Shown piece by piece: positions 1-4,692 of a stretch of DNA of 45,414 nt. Made by a program: the position numbers and the translations under genes. The DNA is taken from positions 1 to 45,414 of IMG/VR virus record IMGVR_UViG_3300031351_000002; one strand, written 5' to 3'. The stretch comes from a virus. The notes under the pieces are model-generated. The model was given only the letters and a program-made list of their open reading frames with translations. It did no database searches and had not been told where the DNA came from. Each line of letters starts with the position of its first letter. Positions within the stretch are counted from its first letter, which is position 1.

Positions 1-40
1 TTTTAACTGTCCTCCCTGCTAATGGACTTTTATCTCGCAT
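1..40 (-). CDS. 5' end of the 84-aa leftward protein, cut by the window edge
   Basis: The first 13 codons (MRDKSPLAGRTVK) of the gene seen whole at 44959-45213. Its ATG overlaps the stop codon of the preceding leftward gene (TAATG), so the two are translationally coupled across the circular join. Confidence 0.85.
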   Translation of the reverse strand, partial: MRDKSPLAGRTVK

Positions 41-219
41 TATCCCCTCTCCTCTCTATGAGATTTCACTAGGTCCTTGACCAGTCCCCGGTCTTTCCTG
101 TTCTGGCGGACTGGTGGTAGATTTTTACCACAGTGCGATATGACAATGCTCAGTGAGTCAATTTCAGCCTGGGTGTGGTCATTCTTATGCTGCTGATACC
201 AGCCCTCATTTATTAGCAT
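40..219 (-). CDS. Small leftward-operon protein, 59 aa
   Basis: I do not recognise this protein. It begins MLINEGWYQQHKND and is rich in charged residues, with a basic C-terminal half and no membrane segment. Its ATG lies inside the 3' end of the upstream leftward gene (14-bp overlap) and its stop overlaps the ATG of the next one, which is typical of a compact phage operon. The whole gene lies in the terminal repeat, so it appears again at 45213-45392, where codon 31 reads Asp instead of Gly. The overlapping start and stop on both sides are the main evidence that it is real. Confidence 0.65.
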   Translation of the reverse strand: MLINEGWYQQHKNDHTQAEIDSLSIVISHCGKNLPPVRQNRKDRGLVKDLVKSHREERG

Positions 220-478
220 CTTGCGCCTCTTTATTAACTAATTGTTCTAAGAGCTCATACTCTCTATCTACCTGAATGGGAACTTTAATACCTAGTGAGG
301 TTGACTGGATAAATATGGGCTTAGAGTTTATCCAGTCAACCACCTGTTTAACTGCATAATCGGCGGCGGCTTTGGCAATTGCCTTATCTAGCTTTATCAA
401 TGCCTTATTTTGGGGTGGAATAAAACTCGCATCATAATAAACCTTAGTTATCTGCTCATCATCCAGATATATGTTCAT
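206..478 (-). CDS. Hypothetical leftward-operon protein, 90 aa
   Basis: Unknown function. Acidic N-terminus (MNIYLDDEQITKVYYD), an Ala/Lys-rich helical middle (about residues 29-50), no cysteine motif and no membrane segment. The start has a clear GGAGGG site 8-9 bases upstream. It follows the 481-705 gene by 2 bp and overlaps the next gene, so it belongs to the same leftward transcript. Its last 36 bases repeat at the right end of the window. Confidence 0.75.
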   Translation of the reverse strand: MNIYLDDEQITKVYYDASFIPPQNKALIKLDKAIAKAAADYAVKQVVDWINSKPIFIQSTSLGIKVPIQVDREYELLEQLVNKEAQDANK

Positions 479-480
479 CT

Positions 481-705
481 CTATTTACCCTCCGCTTCTG
501 ATAGGGCTTTCTTTGCTTGTGAGATTATCTCGATGTCTCTGGTGTATAACTTATCTACCTTGCAGAATTGGTCTGTTATTGCCTCTAATGCCTCATACAT
601 CTTTGGTGCTGCTTTGTGCTTTGGGCAATAGTCAATTTGCACCACTCCATTGTAATCCACTGCTACAATACAGCCACAATCCATTGTTCTCTTAAATTTT
701 GCCAT
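481..705 (-). CDS. Small CxC/CPKH protein, 74 aa
   Basis: The N-terminal half carries DCGC (residues 9-12) and YCPKH (26-30), a plausible zinc knuckle, followed by the helix KMYEALEAITDQF. I recall this arrangement of a small Cys/His head and a MYEALE helix from phage hypothetical proteins, but no function is known to me. A GGAGG site lies 12 bases upstream of the ATG, within a leader that also holds the start-associated sequence ATGGTAGTAA. Fourth gene from the end of the leftward operon on the circle. Confidence 0.75.
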   Translation of the reverse strand: MAKFKRTMDCGCIVAVDYNGVVQIDYCPKHKAAPKMYEALEAITDQFCKVDKLYTRDIEIISQAKKALSEAEGK

Positions 706-742
706 TCTATTGTGCCTCCTCTTTGGTTACTACCATTAAATA

Positions 743-973
743 CTACTTAGCGTTTGGGTTTATTCCCTTAGCCTTGAGTTCCTCATAGGTGGGGGCACCA
801 TCAGGTTTATAGCAGTTATAATGAGCCAGATAACCTTTACTAGTATTAGAACCACCGACACAAGTTTCGTAGGCTTCCCCTGGCATAATCATCTTATGGC
901 ATATCCCACATTTACCCTTCATAAAGCGGGCTACTCTTATTGGGTTTCCGTCTCTTGTTCCTGATATTGGCAT
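743..973 (-). CDS. LIM/zinc-ribbon-like small protein, 76 aa
   Basis: Contains CGICHK, then a Cys about 15 residues on (ETCVGG), then HYNCYKPDG, giving a C-x2-C...C...H-x2-C pattern like a treble-clef or PARP/LIM-type finger. It may bind DNA or RNA; function unknown. I choose the ATG at 973 because GGGAGGTGAGAGAA directly precedes it. An in-frame GTG at 982 lies inside that ribosome binding site and is not credible. Confidence 0.75.
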   Translation of the reverse strand: MPISGTRDGNPIRVARFMKGKCGICHKMIMPGEAYETCVGGSNTSKGYLAHYNCYKPDGAPTYEELKAKGINPNAK

Positions 974-1004
974 TTCTCTCACCTCCCTATGCTTTGATAC
1001 TACT
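974..1004 (-). repeat. Start-associated leader, type B, copy 1
   Basis: The 29 bases 976-1004 match 1480-1508 at 27 positions. Read leftward, the unit is AGTAGTATCAAAG, a short AT-rich stretch, then GGAGGTGAGAG and the ATG. It holds the stop codon of the upstream gene (TAG) and the ribosome binding site of the downstream one. Confidence 0.7.
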
Positions 1005-1197
1005 GGTTGTCCTTGGCTAATCCCAATATCTCACTAGCTGCTTTATTTGAGCATTTAAACTTGTGGTCGGTATGGTCTTTGAAGGTGATAATTACGCCGC
1101 CGCGTTGTCTCCCAAAGTTTATCCAATGACTCTCAATATAGGGATGCCATTTCTTATCTTTAATAACAGCTTCCACAAAGTGCCTTGACATCGCCAT
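1000..1197 (-). CDS. Hypothetical protein, 65 aa
   Basis: Unknown function. A mixed beta/alpha small protein (AMSRHFVEAVIKDKKWHP at the start, a VIITFKDHTDHKF strand in the middle, an AASEILGLAKD helix at the end), basic overall. It has a strong GGAGGG site 6-7 bases before the ATG within a type-A start-associated leader. It sits between two other small genes of the leftward operon; its stop lies in the type-B leader of the next gene. Confidence 0.75.
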   Translation of the reverse strand: MAMSRHFVEAVIKDKKWHPYIESHWINFGRQRGGVIITFKDHTDHKFKCSNKAASEILGLAKDNQ

Positions 1198-1200
1198 TTC

Positions 1201-1238
1201 TACCCTCCAAACTTTATTCTCTCACTATCACTATAATG
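1201..1238 (-). repeat. Start-associated leader, type A, copy (before the 1000-1197 gene)
   Basis: Read leftward it contains ATAGTGATAGTGAGAGAATA followed by GTTTGGAGGGTAGAA and the ATG. The same sequence, apart from one extra GA, precedes the 1830-2027 gene. Confidence 0.7.
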
Positions 1239-1476
1239 GTTGATTAGCTATTTGTTCTAAACTTTCAAGTCTTGGCCACAATGGTAATATGCCGAGCAAA
1301 TCGCGTGCTAAATCAAAGTTATCCCATTCCACTGTGTAGGGCAATGCACTATATTTCCCTTCACAATGTTCATGGGTGCGTATTGTTCCAGTGAGTTCGG
1401 GATGGTGCTTATGGTGCACTCTGCAACCTACTGGCAATACTTCAAACTCAATATTATCTGATGTCATTCCCCTCAT
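1231..1476 (-). CDS. Hypothetical protein with His/Cys-rich SH3-like strand, 81 aa
   Basis: Contains GCRVHHKHHPELTGTI, which reads like the start of a small SH3-like barrel (VGCRV...GTI) with clustered histidines, then YTVEWDNFD. Such barrels are common in phage accessory proteins that bind nucleic acid, but that is inference. The ATG at 1476 has GGAGGTGAGAGAAG immediately upstream; a second in-frame ATG at 1467 is possible but worse placed. Confidence 0.7.
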   Translation of the reverse strand: MRGMTSDNIEFEVLPVGCRVHHKHHPELTGTIRTHEHCEGKYSALPYTVEWDNFDLARDLLGILPLWPRLESLEQIANQPL

Positions 1477-1479
1477 CTT

Positions 1480-1508
1480 CTCTCACCTCCATATACTTTG
1501 ATACTACT
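1480..1508 (-). repeat. Start-associated leader, type B, copy 2
   Basis: Second copy of the 29-base unit at 976-1004, with 27 identical bases. It precedes the ATG at 1476 and carries that gene's ribosome binding site. Confidence 0.7.
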
Positions 1509-1524
1509 ATGCTTTAGTCGCTTG

Positions 1525-1570
1525 CTACTGGACACTACCGGAGTAATGCCCAGGTGTAAGAGACTAACGA
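1525..1570 (-). repeat. Intergenic hairpin repeat, copy A
   Basis: Matches 2674-2720. The first 30 bases (1525-1554) are identical to 2674-2703, and the rest differs by one indel and a few substitutions. Inside, 1528-1538 and 1543-1553 pair over 9 of 11 positions around a four-base loop. On the leftward transcript the loop reads TCCG closed by a C-G pair, which fits the stable UNCG tetraloop class. It lies at the 3' end of the 1564-1791 gene, whose stop codon it includes. Confidence 0.75.
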
Positions 1571-1791
1571 GCTTTTTCTTGGCTGATTATGTGCCACCAT
1601 CCCCTATTTTCGTTAAGGTCATTTAATTCGCCTTCAACATATCCGTCCTCTAGCATTTCAATAACATGTTCTTGTTCTGATTCTGGCATTTCCTGAGGCT
1701 TATGGTACCAATATGCTATCTCAAAATCAGTAGGTAGCTTCGCCTCAAGCTCGATGGTTTTCTCGCCCTTGTTTATTTGGATCCTTCTCAT
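1564..1791 (-). CDS. Hypothetical acidic protein, 75 aa
   Basis: Unknown function. Begins MRRIQINKGEKTIELEAKLP, then DFEIAYWYHKPQEMP and a strongly acidic stretch (ESEQEHVIEMLEDGYVEGE). No cysteines and no membrane segment. I take the ATG at 1791 because GGGAGGTAATAAAGGAG precedes it; the longer reading from 1830 would translate the repeated leader itself (VVRNKTRE...). Followed 3' by the duplicated UNCG-type hairpin. Confidence 0.7.
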   Translation of the reverse strand: MRRIQINKGEKTIELEAKLPTDFEIAYWYHKPQEMPESEQEHVIEMLEDGYVEGELNDLNENRGWWHIISQEKAR

Positions 1792-1800
1792 CTCCTTTAT

Positions 1801-1836
1801 TACCTCCCTTGTTTTATTTCTTACTACCATTATAAG
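1801..1836 (-). repeat. Start-associated leader, type A, copy (before the 1564-1791 gene)
   Basis: Read leftward: ATGGTAGTAAGAAATAAAAC, then AAGGGAGGTAATAAAGGAG and the ATG at 1791. Nearly the same bases precede the genes starting at 3295 and 3976. Because the unit contains an ATG or GTG in frame, it makes each downstream gene look about 10 codons longer than it is. Confidence 0.7.
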
Positions 1837-2027
1837 CTATTCGTTAGGCTATTCTTCAGAGCTCGCATTAGTTTCTCGGCGTATTTTTCCAAATTGTCAT
1901 CATACATTGCGATTTGCCTTTTCCTGAACGCTTGCCTTTCCGCATCGGTGCGTCCGCTCATTTGATGAGTAATATAACTCTCAACACTTTCGAGATGGTG
2001 CTCAAATCGTTCCTTTTTAGTGCTCAT
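1830..2027 (-). CDS. Helical hypothetical protein, 65 aa
   Basis: Highly charged and predicted almost wholly helical (STKKERFEHHLESVESYI, then DNLEKYAEKLMRALKNS), with no cysteines. It could be a small coiled-coil or a DNA-mimic-like modifier of a host protein, but nothing shows this directly. The ATG at 2027 follows GTTTGGAGGGTAGAA; an upstream in-frame reading from 2096 would run through the repeated leader. Confidence 0.7.
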   Translation of the reverse strand: MSTKKERFEHHLESVESYITHQMSGRTDAERQAFRKRQIAMYDDNLEKYAEKLMRALKNSLTNSL

Positions 2028-2030
2028 TTC

Positions 2031-2064
2031 TACCCTCCAAACTTTATTTCTCACTATCATTATA
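2031..2064 (-). repeat. Start-associated leader, type A, copy (before the 1830-2027 gene)
   Basis: Read leftward: ATGATAGTGAGAAATAAAG, then TTTGGAGGGTAGAA and the ATG at 2027. The stop codon of the upstream ImmA-like gene lies just inside it. Confidence 0.7.
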
Positions 2065-2518
2065 TGTGTGTTGCTTTCCAGTAATCGGCGTGCCATTTTT
2101 GCTCTCTATGGTCATCACCATATATGTAAGTTACCGGCGACAAGTATTTCTTATATATCCTTAACCCTTTGGGAACTTTAGCCATTCGGCGATTAAGTGC
2201 CTTGGCGAGCGCAAAGGCTAAGCTATACTTCATTCGTGTTTTAACCTCTTTAGGTACACTGAAACCAAAGCGCTTGAATTGAGCTATTGAAAACTGCCAG
2301 GCCATAAGTTCCTCTCGCCAGCGTGGGCTTATTCTGCCGTTAACTATATGTCCAACCTCATGGGCAAAGACGGCAAAGCTAAGCGGTCTTCGTGGCACTG
2401 GCGCACTAATCGCTCTATCATCAATATAAGCAATCCCAGACATATTATGCCTGATAGTTTTCACAGACACTACATGCTCTTTTAATAATTGCTGGCCGGC
2501 TAATTCGTATTTATTCAT
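2060..2518 (-). CDS. ImmA/IrrE-like zinc metallopeptidase, 152 aa
   Basis: Residues 49-60 read AVFAHEVGHIVN, an HExxH zinc-peptidase motif (His53, Glu54, His57). Residues 67-77 (WREELMAWQFS) place a Glu about 12 residues later, matching the third zinc ligand and helix of the ImmA/IrrE (M78) family. Known members relieve repression by cutting or antagonising phage and ICE repressors, or act as toxin-antitoxin partners. Here the gene lies in the leftward operon rather than beside the repressor, and that operon's promoter carries a likely repressor operator. I infer a role in induction; a metallopeptidase with another substrate is the alternative. Only a weak ribosome binding site (AGTGATAGTGAG) precedes the ATG. 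Confidence 0.75.
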   Translation of the reverse strand: MNKYELAGQQLLKEHVVSVKTIRHNMSGIAYIDDRAISAPVPRRPLSFAVFAHEVGHIVNGRISPRWREELMAWQFSIAQFKRFGFSVPKEVKTRMKYSLAFALAKALNRRMAKVPKGLRIYKKYLSPVTYIYGDDHREQKWHADYWKATHI

Positions 2519-2548
2519 CTCACTATCACTTTTTACTACTAACTCGCG

Positions 2549-2656
2549 TTAACAACTCAACAGAACCTGTTGGCTCGGTTACAGAGTCCTAGCGGTTTGT
2601 TCTGCGCAAACTGCATCCTCTTGTCTCATAACCAACAAGCTCTATTCAATTGTTAA
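2549..2656 (-). ncRNA. Candidate structured RNA or structured 5' leader in the leftward transcript
   Basis: Arms 2632-2656 and 2549-2573 pair over 24 of 25 positions in the leftward RNA: 20 Watson-Crick, 4 G-U and 1 G-G mismatch. On the opposite strand the four G-U pairs become A-C mismatches, so the fold belongs to the leftward transcript. The 58-base interior can form further stems (bases near 2577-2586 with 2618-2633, and 2595-2599 with 2607-2611). No long reading frame crosses it. It lies in the 195-bp gap before the ImmA-like gene, so it may be a separate RNA or a leader controlling that gene. Confidence 0.65.
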
Positions 2657-2673
2657 GGTGCTTTATCCCCTTA

Positions 2674-2720
2674 CTACTGGACACTACCGGAGTAATGCCC
2701 AGGGTGTAAAGGACTAACGA
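2674..2720 (-). repeat. Intergenic hairpin repeat, copy B
   Basis: Second copy of the element at 1525-1570, with the first 30 bases identical. The hairpin is 2677-2687 with 2692-2702. It follows the LPD29 gene and includes its stop codon, and lies just upstream of the structured-RNA candidate on the leftward transcript. Confidence 0.75.
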
Positions 2721-3295
2721 TTCAACACAATCCTTTCAAATGTCTGCTCTAGCGTTTCGTTAGTATCAAAGTCCCATACCATTTGACGGGCTAGGCTGTC
2801 CACCCACTGATTACCGAACCTATCGGCGGGTGGCTCGCCCTCGCACCTGCAATATTGCCGTATATGAGCTGCTGCCCGTTGTTCTCGCTCTTCAAAGTTA
2901 GTTATATGGCGGTTGCAGAAAACATAATTAGCACCAAAGTGTACCATTTCGGCGTCAGGGTGCGGCGCATCACTAACAAAGCCGGGAATTGAACCGCCAT
3001 AACTTTCGGGCCTATATGCGAGGTCAGCCTCACCGTTCGGCAATAGCCAGCTATCCTGACAAGTCGCAAGGTCATTCATGCCGTCAAAACTTCTACCCTC
3101 GAATCCCTTGACTACTGCCTCCACTACTTTGGCGCGCTCGCCATCCGTCCAAGATATGTCTATTGAGGCGCCGCCACTGTAAGATTTAGACCTAACTGAG
3201 AATTTAGTATCGGGGAAGTGCTTAGCCAATGCTTGTCTAACTAGCTTGGCCGTCTCTGCAACCGTGAGATAGCGTGTCTGTGTCTCTGTAATCAT
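2714..3295 (-). CDS. LPD29-domain protein, 193 aa
   Basis: The N-terminal part (TRYLTVAETAKLVRQAL, FSVRSKSYSGGASIDISW, then TDGERAKVVEAVV) matches my memory of LPD29, a domain named from large polyvalent phage and plasmid proteins and also found alone. Its biochemical role is not established. The C-terminal half holds HFGANYVFCNRHITNFEER and CRCEGEPP, which could bind metal. The ATG at 3295 has GGGAGGGAATAAAGGAA in front; a GTG at 3334 lies in the repeated leader. It is the largest protein of the leftward operon. Confidence 0.75.
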   Translation of the reverse strand: MITETQTRYLTVAETAKLVRQALAKHFPDTKFSVRSKSYSGGASIDISWTDGERAKVVEAVVKGFEGRSFDGMNDLATCQDSWLLPNGEADLAYRPESYGGSIPGFVSDAPHPDAEMVHFGANYVFCNRHITNFEEREQRAAAHIRQYCRCEGEPPADRFGNQWVDSLARQMVWDFDTNETLEQTFERIVLNR

Positions 3296-3300
3296 TTCCT

Positions 3301-3340
3301 TTATTCCCTCCCTTGTTTTATTTCTCACTATCACTATATA
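3301..3340 (-). repeat. Start-associated leader, type A, best copy
   Basis: Read leftward: ATAGTGATAGTGAGAAATAA, then AACAAGGGAGGGAATAAAGG and the ATG at 3295. The first part packs TAG and TGA stops in two frames, and the upstream gene stops in it. Other copies are near 1201, 1801, 2031, 3661 and 3977, with short cores at 2519-2530 and 3483-3494. Confidence 0.8.
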
Positions 3341-3483
3341 CGTTCCGAATAATCGCAGGTTGGCTTATCGCCTAGCACTACATTGAGAGAATACAAGTGA
3401 GCCCAAAACCATCCCCCCGTTTTCCTCGAGTAATAACGGTGTAGGGCCTTGTGACATTTGGGGCAAATCTTCTGTTTCTTCAT
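3334..3483 (-). CDS. Small zinc-knuckle protein, 49 aa
   Basis: Begins MKKQKICPKCHKALHRYYSR, a CPKC knuckle with nearby His residues and a basic surround, then an aromatic stretch (GGWFWAHLYSL) and a late Cys. Function unknown; binding of zinc and nucleic acid is the simplest guess. The stop codon lies inside the next gene's repeated leader, and the start follows the core GATAGTGAG with no strong ribosome binding site. Confidence 0.6.
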   Translation of the reverse strand: MKKQKICPKCHKALHRYYSRKTGGWFWAHLYSLNVVLGDKPTCDYSERI

Positions 3484-3493
3484 CTCACTATCA

Positions 3494-3655
3494 CTACTTA
3501 CCAGCCTCATAGCAATCGGGGCACAATATTCTTAATGTTTTCCTATGTTTTCTACCAACGAGAAAGCCACAGATTAAACGCCCGCAACTATCGCATATAG
3601 CGCCACCTGGTATGCGCTTCCAGTATCTATTGTCCCTATTAATCCGCTTTCTCAT
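3494..3655 (-). CDS. Zinc-ribbon protein, 53 aa
   Basis: Contains CDSCGRLICGF and CPDCYEAGK, two CxxC knuckles about 24 residues apart, the usual spacing of a small zinc ribbon, with a very basic N-terminus (MRKRINRDNRYWKR). Probably binds DNA or RNA or is an adaptor to RNA polymerase; function not known. A GAGGGTGTA site precedes the ATG. The stop codon overlaps the core of the next start-associated leader. Confidence 0.65.
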   Translation of the reverse strand: MRKRINRDNRYWKRIPGGAICDSCGRLICGFLVGRKHRKTLRILCPDCYEAGK

Positions 3656-3660
3656 TACAC

Positions 3661-3690
3661 CCTCTTTTTATTTCTCACTATCACTATAAT
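3661..3690 (-). repeat. Start-associated leader, type A, copy (before the 3494-3655 gene)
   Basis: Read leftward: ATAGTGATAGTGAGAAATAA, then AAAGAGGGTGTA and the ATG at 3655. Confidence 0.7.
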
Positions 3691-3707
3691 GTGTTAGGCT
3701 CTTATTT

Positions 3708-3728
3708 GTGCGCCTTGCTGGGGCGCAC
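3708..3728 (-). terminator. GC-rich hairpin after the first leftward gene
   Basis: GTGCGCC (3708-3714) and GGCGCAC (3722-3728) form a perfect 7-bp stem with a 7-base loop, 12 bases past the stop of the 3740-3976 gene. There is no U tract, so it may weaken rather than end transcription, or protect an mRNA end. The same GTGCGCC/GGCGCAC stem core recurs in the terminator at 4214-4266. Confidence 0.45.
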
Positions 3729-3739
3729 CGTATAAAAGT

Positions 3740-3976
3740 CTAACTGACTATGATAATATTAGCTAAGTCAGCTCTGCTGGCGGGCACATAATCGGCACCA
3801 TATCCGACATACCATCTAGGTCTTGGGTGTCTGTCTGTGCTTGCCCTGATTGCCGTCTCATGCTGTGTACCATCGTAACAATGATTGCCGATGGCTACTA
3901 CCCTTGTGACTGTTTCCTCTGTGCTGTTGTCGGGGTTGCGATACCCATGTACTGCGATGCCGATGTAGTTTTCCAT
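3740..3976 (-). CDS. First gene of the leftward operon, 78 aa, function unknown
   Basis: Starts MENYIGIAVHGYRNPDN; a small, beta-rich protein with GNHCYDGTQHETAIRAS in the middle and YVGYGADYVPASRADLAN near the end. No recognised domain. The ATG at 3976 follows GGGAGGTAAAAGAA; a GTG at 4006 lies in the repeated leader. It is promoter-proximal, about 60 bases from the predicted start of transcription, the usual place for an early takeover gene or an antiterminator, although no such motif is visible. Confidence 0.7.
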   Translation of the reverse strand: MENYIGIAVHGYRNPDNSTEETVTRVVAIGNHCYDGTQHETAIRASTDRHPRPRWYVGYGADYVPASRADLANIIIVS

Positions 3977-4010
3977 TTCTTTTACCTCCCTTGTTTTATT
4001 TCTCACTATA
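3977..4010 (-). repeat. Start-associated leader, type A, copy (before the first leftward gene)
   Basis: Read leftward: ATAGTGAGAAATAAAACAAG then GGAGGTAAAAGAA and the ATG at 3976. Shorter at its 5' end than the copy at 3301-3340. Confidence 0.7.
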
Positions 4011-4039
4011 CTACTATTTACTACTGTTTTACTCTCACA

Positions 4040-4074
4040 TTTACAATTGTAAACTTTTTATTACAACTTGTCAA
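4040..4074 (-). promoter_or_regulatory. Leftward early promoter (PL-like) with overlapping operator
   Basis: Read leftward: TTGACA (4069-4074), a 17-base spacer and TACAAT (4046-4051). The -10 lies inside the perfect 14-bp palindrome TTTACAATTGTAAA (4040-4053). The Cro promoter at 35495-35523 has the same layout and shares TTGACAAGTTG at the -35. I infer that the CI-like repressor and the Cro-like protein bind here. Confidence 0.8.
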
Positions 4075-4171
4075 GTCCCCACTAGCTTCGAAGGTAAATA
4101 TTTATTTTATAGCTGATTTTAGCGAGGTTTAGCTTTGAAGTGCGCCAAGTTAAAATATTTATCAGAGGGTA

Positions 4172-4200
4172 TTGACAAGTAGCAAAGCGAGGTTTATACT
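4172..4200 (+). promoter_or_regulatory. Late promoter (pR'-like)
   Basis: TTGACA (4172-4177), a 17-base spacer and TATACT (4195-4200). Transcription should start near 4207 and meets a terminator at once (4214-4266). The spacer contains AGCGAGGTTTA (4186-4196), which also occurs at 4121-4131. No other good promoter was seen ahead of the terminase and structural genes. Confidence 0.7.
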
Positions 4201-4213
4201 TAGCAATAGGGGC

Positions 4214-4266
4214 AAGGTGCGCCCTCAGCTCAGGATACCGGCAACCTGGGCGCACTTTCTTTTCTC
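4214..4266 (+). terminator. Terminator directly after the late promoter (tR'-like)
   Basis: AAGGTGCGCCC (4214-4224) and GGGCGCACTTT (4248-4258) form an 11-bp stem (one G-U) with a 23-base loop, followed by a T-rich tail (4256-4264). It would end transcripts about 55 bases long from the promoter at 4172-4200. Confidence 0.7.
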
Positions 4267-4294
4267 ATCTCTTATTTTCTCCTCCTTTTTATAA

Positions 4295-4327
4295 GCCCCG
4301 GCTAGACCTTGAGCAAGTCACCGGGGC
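4295..4327. other. Inverted repeat in the late leader
   Basis: GCCCCGG (4295-4301) and CCGGGGC (4321-4327) are perfectly complementary around 19 bases. No T tract follows. It could be a second attenuator hairpin or a protein site. Confidence 0.4.
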
Positions 4328-4423
4328 ACAGTTATTTAAGCGGCCAGCTATCCTGACGAGGGGCAGGCAAACAGGCTTAAAACGGACTTAGGGTTTCACC
4401 TGAGCACTGGCTGGCATTTATCA

Positions 4424-4511
4424 TAGTCTACCGACACTCTCTTTACACTCTCTCGACACGTTGTCGGTACTCTCCCCATACCCTCTTGATACTCTCCCCA
4501 CACCCTGGTAA
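4424..4511. repeat. Eight tandem 11-bp repeats upstream of the small terminase gene
   Basis: Units start at 4424, 4435, 4446, 4457, 4468, 4479, 4490 and 4501, with consensus YACTCTCYYYA. The units at 4468 and 4490 are identical (TACTCTCCCCA); those at 4424 and 4457 are the most degenerate. The 11-bp period keeps every copy on about the same face of the helix, as expected of a site for an oligomeric protein. Position suggests the terminase recognition site (pac or cos) or a late regulator site. Confidence 0.7.
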
Positions 4512-4536
4512 TAGGCTTTTCTACTTCTATACTCTT

Positions 4537-4561
4537 ATTCTCTTTATATATTCTCTTTATA
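4537..4561. repeat. Direct repeat of 12 bp next to the 11-bp array
   Basis: ATTCTCTTTATA occurs at 4537-4548 and again at 4550-4561. It extends the pyrimidine-rich repeat region toward the small terminase gene and may be part of the same site. Confidence 0.6.
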
Positions 4562-4692
4562 GAGGGGGTTGTTAGGGGGAGAACTCTTCCACCGGTTTAT
4601 TAGCGTCTTAATGACCTAGTTACCAAGTACCGATGAGGGAAGGGAAGGGGGGACTATAGGGGGGATAGGATAGGACGAGGTTATATATCAAT

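Larger units (their letters stand above)
1..241. repeat. Terminal direct repeat, left copy
   Basis: Bases 1-241 match 45174-45414 with a single difference (C at 128, T at 45301). Genes read continuously across the join, so this is the overlap of a circular or circularly permuted molecule of about 45,173 bp, not two independent elements. The single mismatch could be a population variant or a sequencing error. Confidence 0.95.

Noticed and set aside
3827-4132. A rightward 101-codon Cys-rich reading frame
   Set aside because: It lies antisense to the first leftward gene and across its promoter, has no ribosome binding site, and its composition follows the opposite-strand gene.
4424-4511. CRISPR array
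   Set aside because: The repeats are 11 bp in direct tandem without spacers; no cas gene is present.
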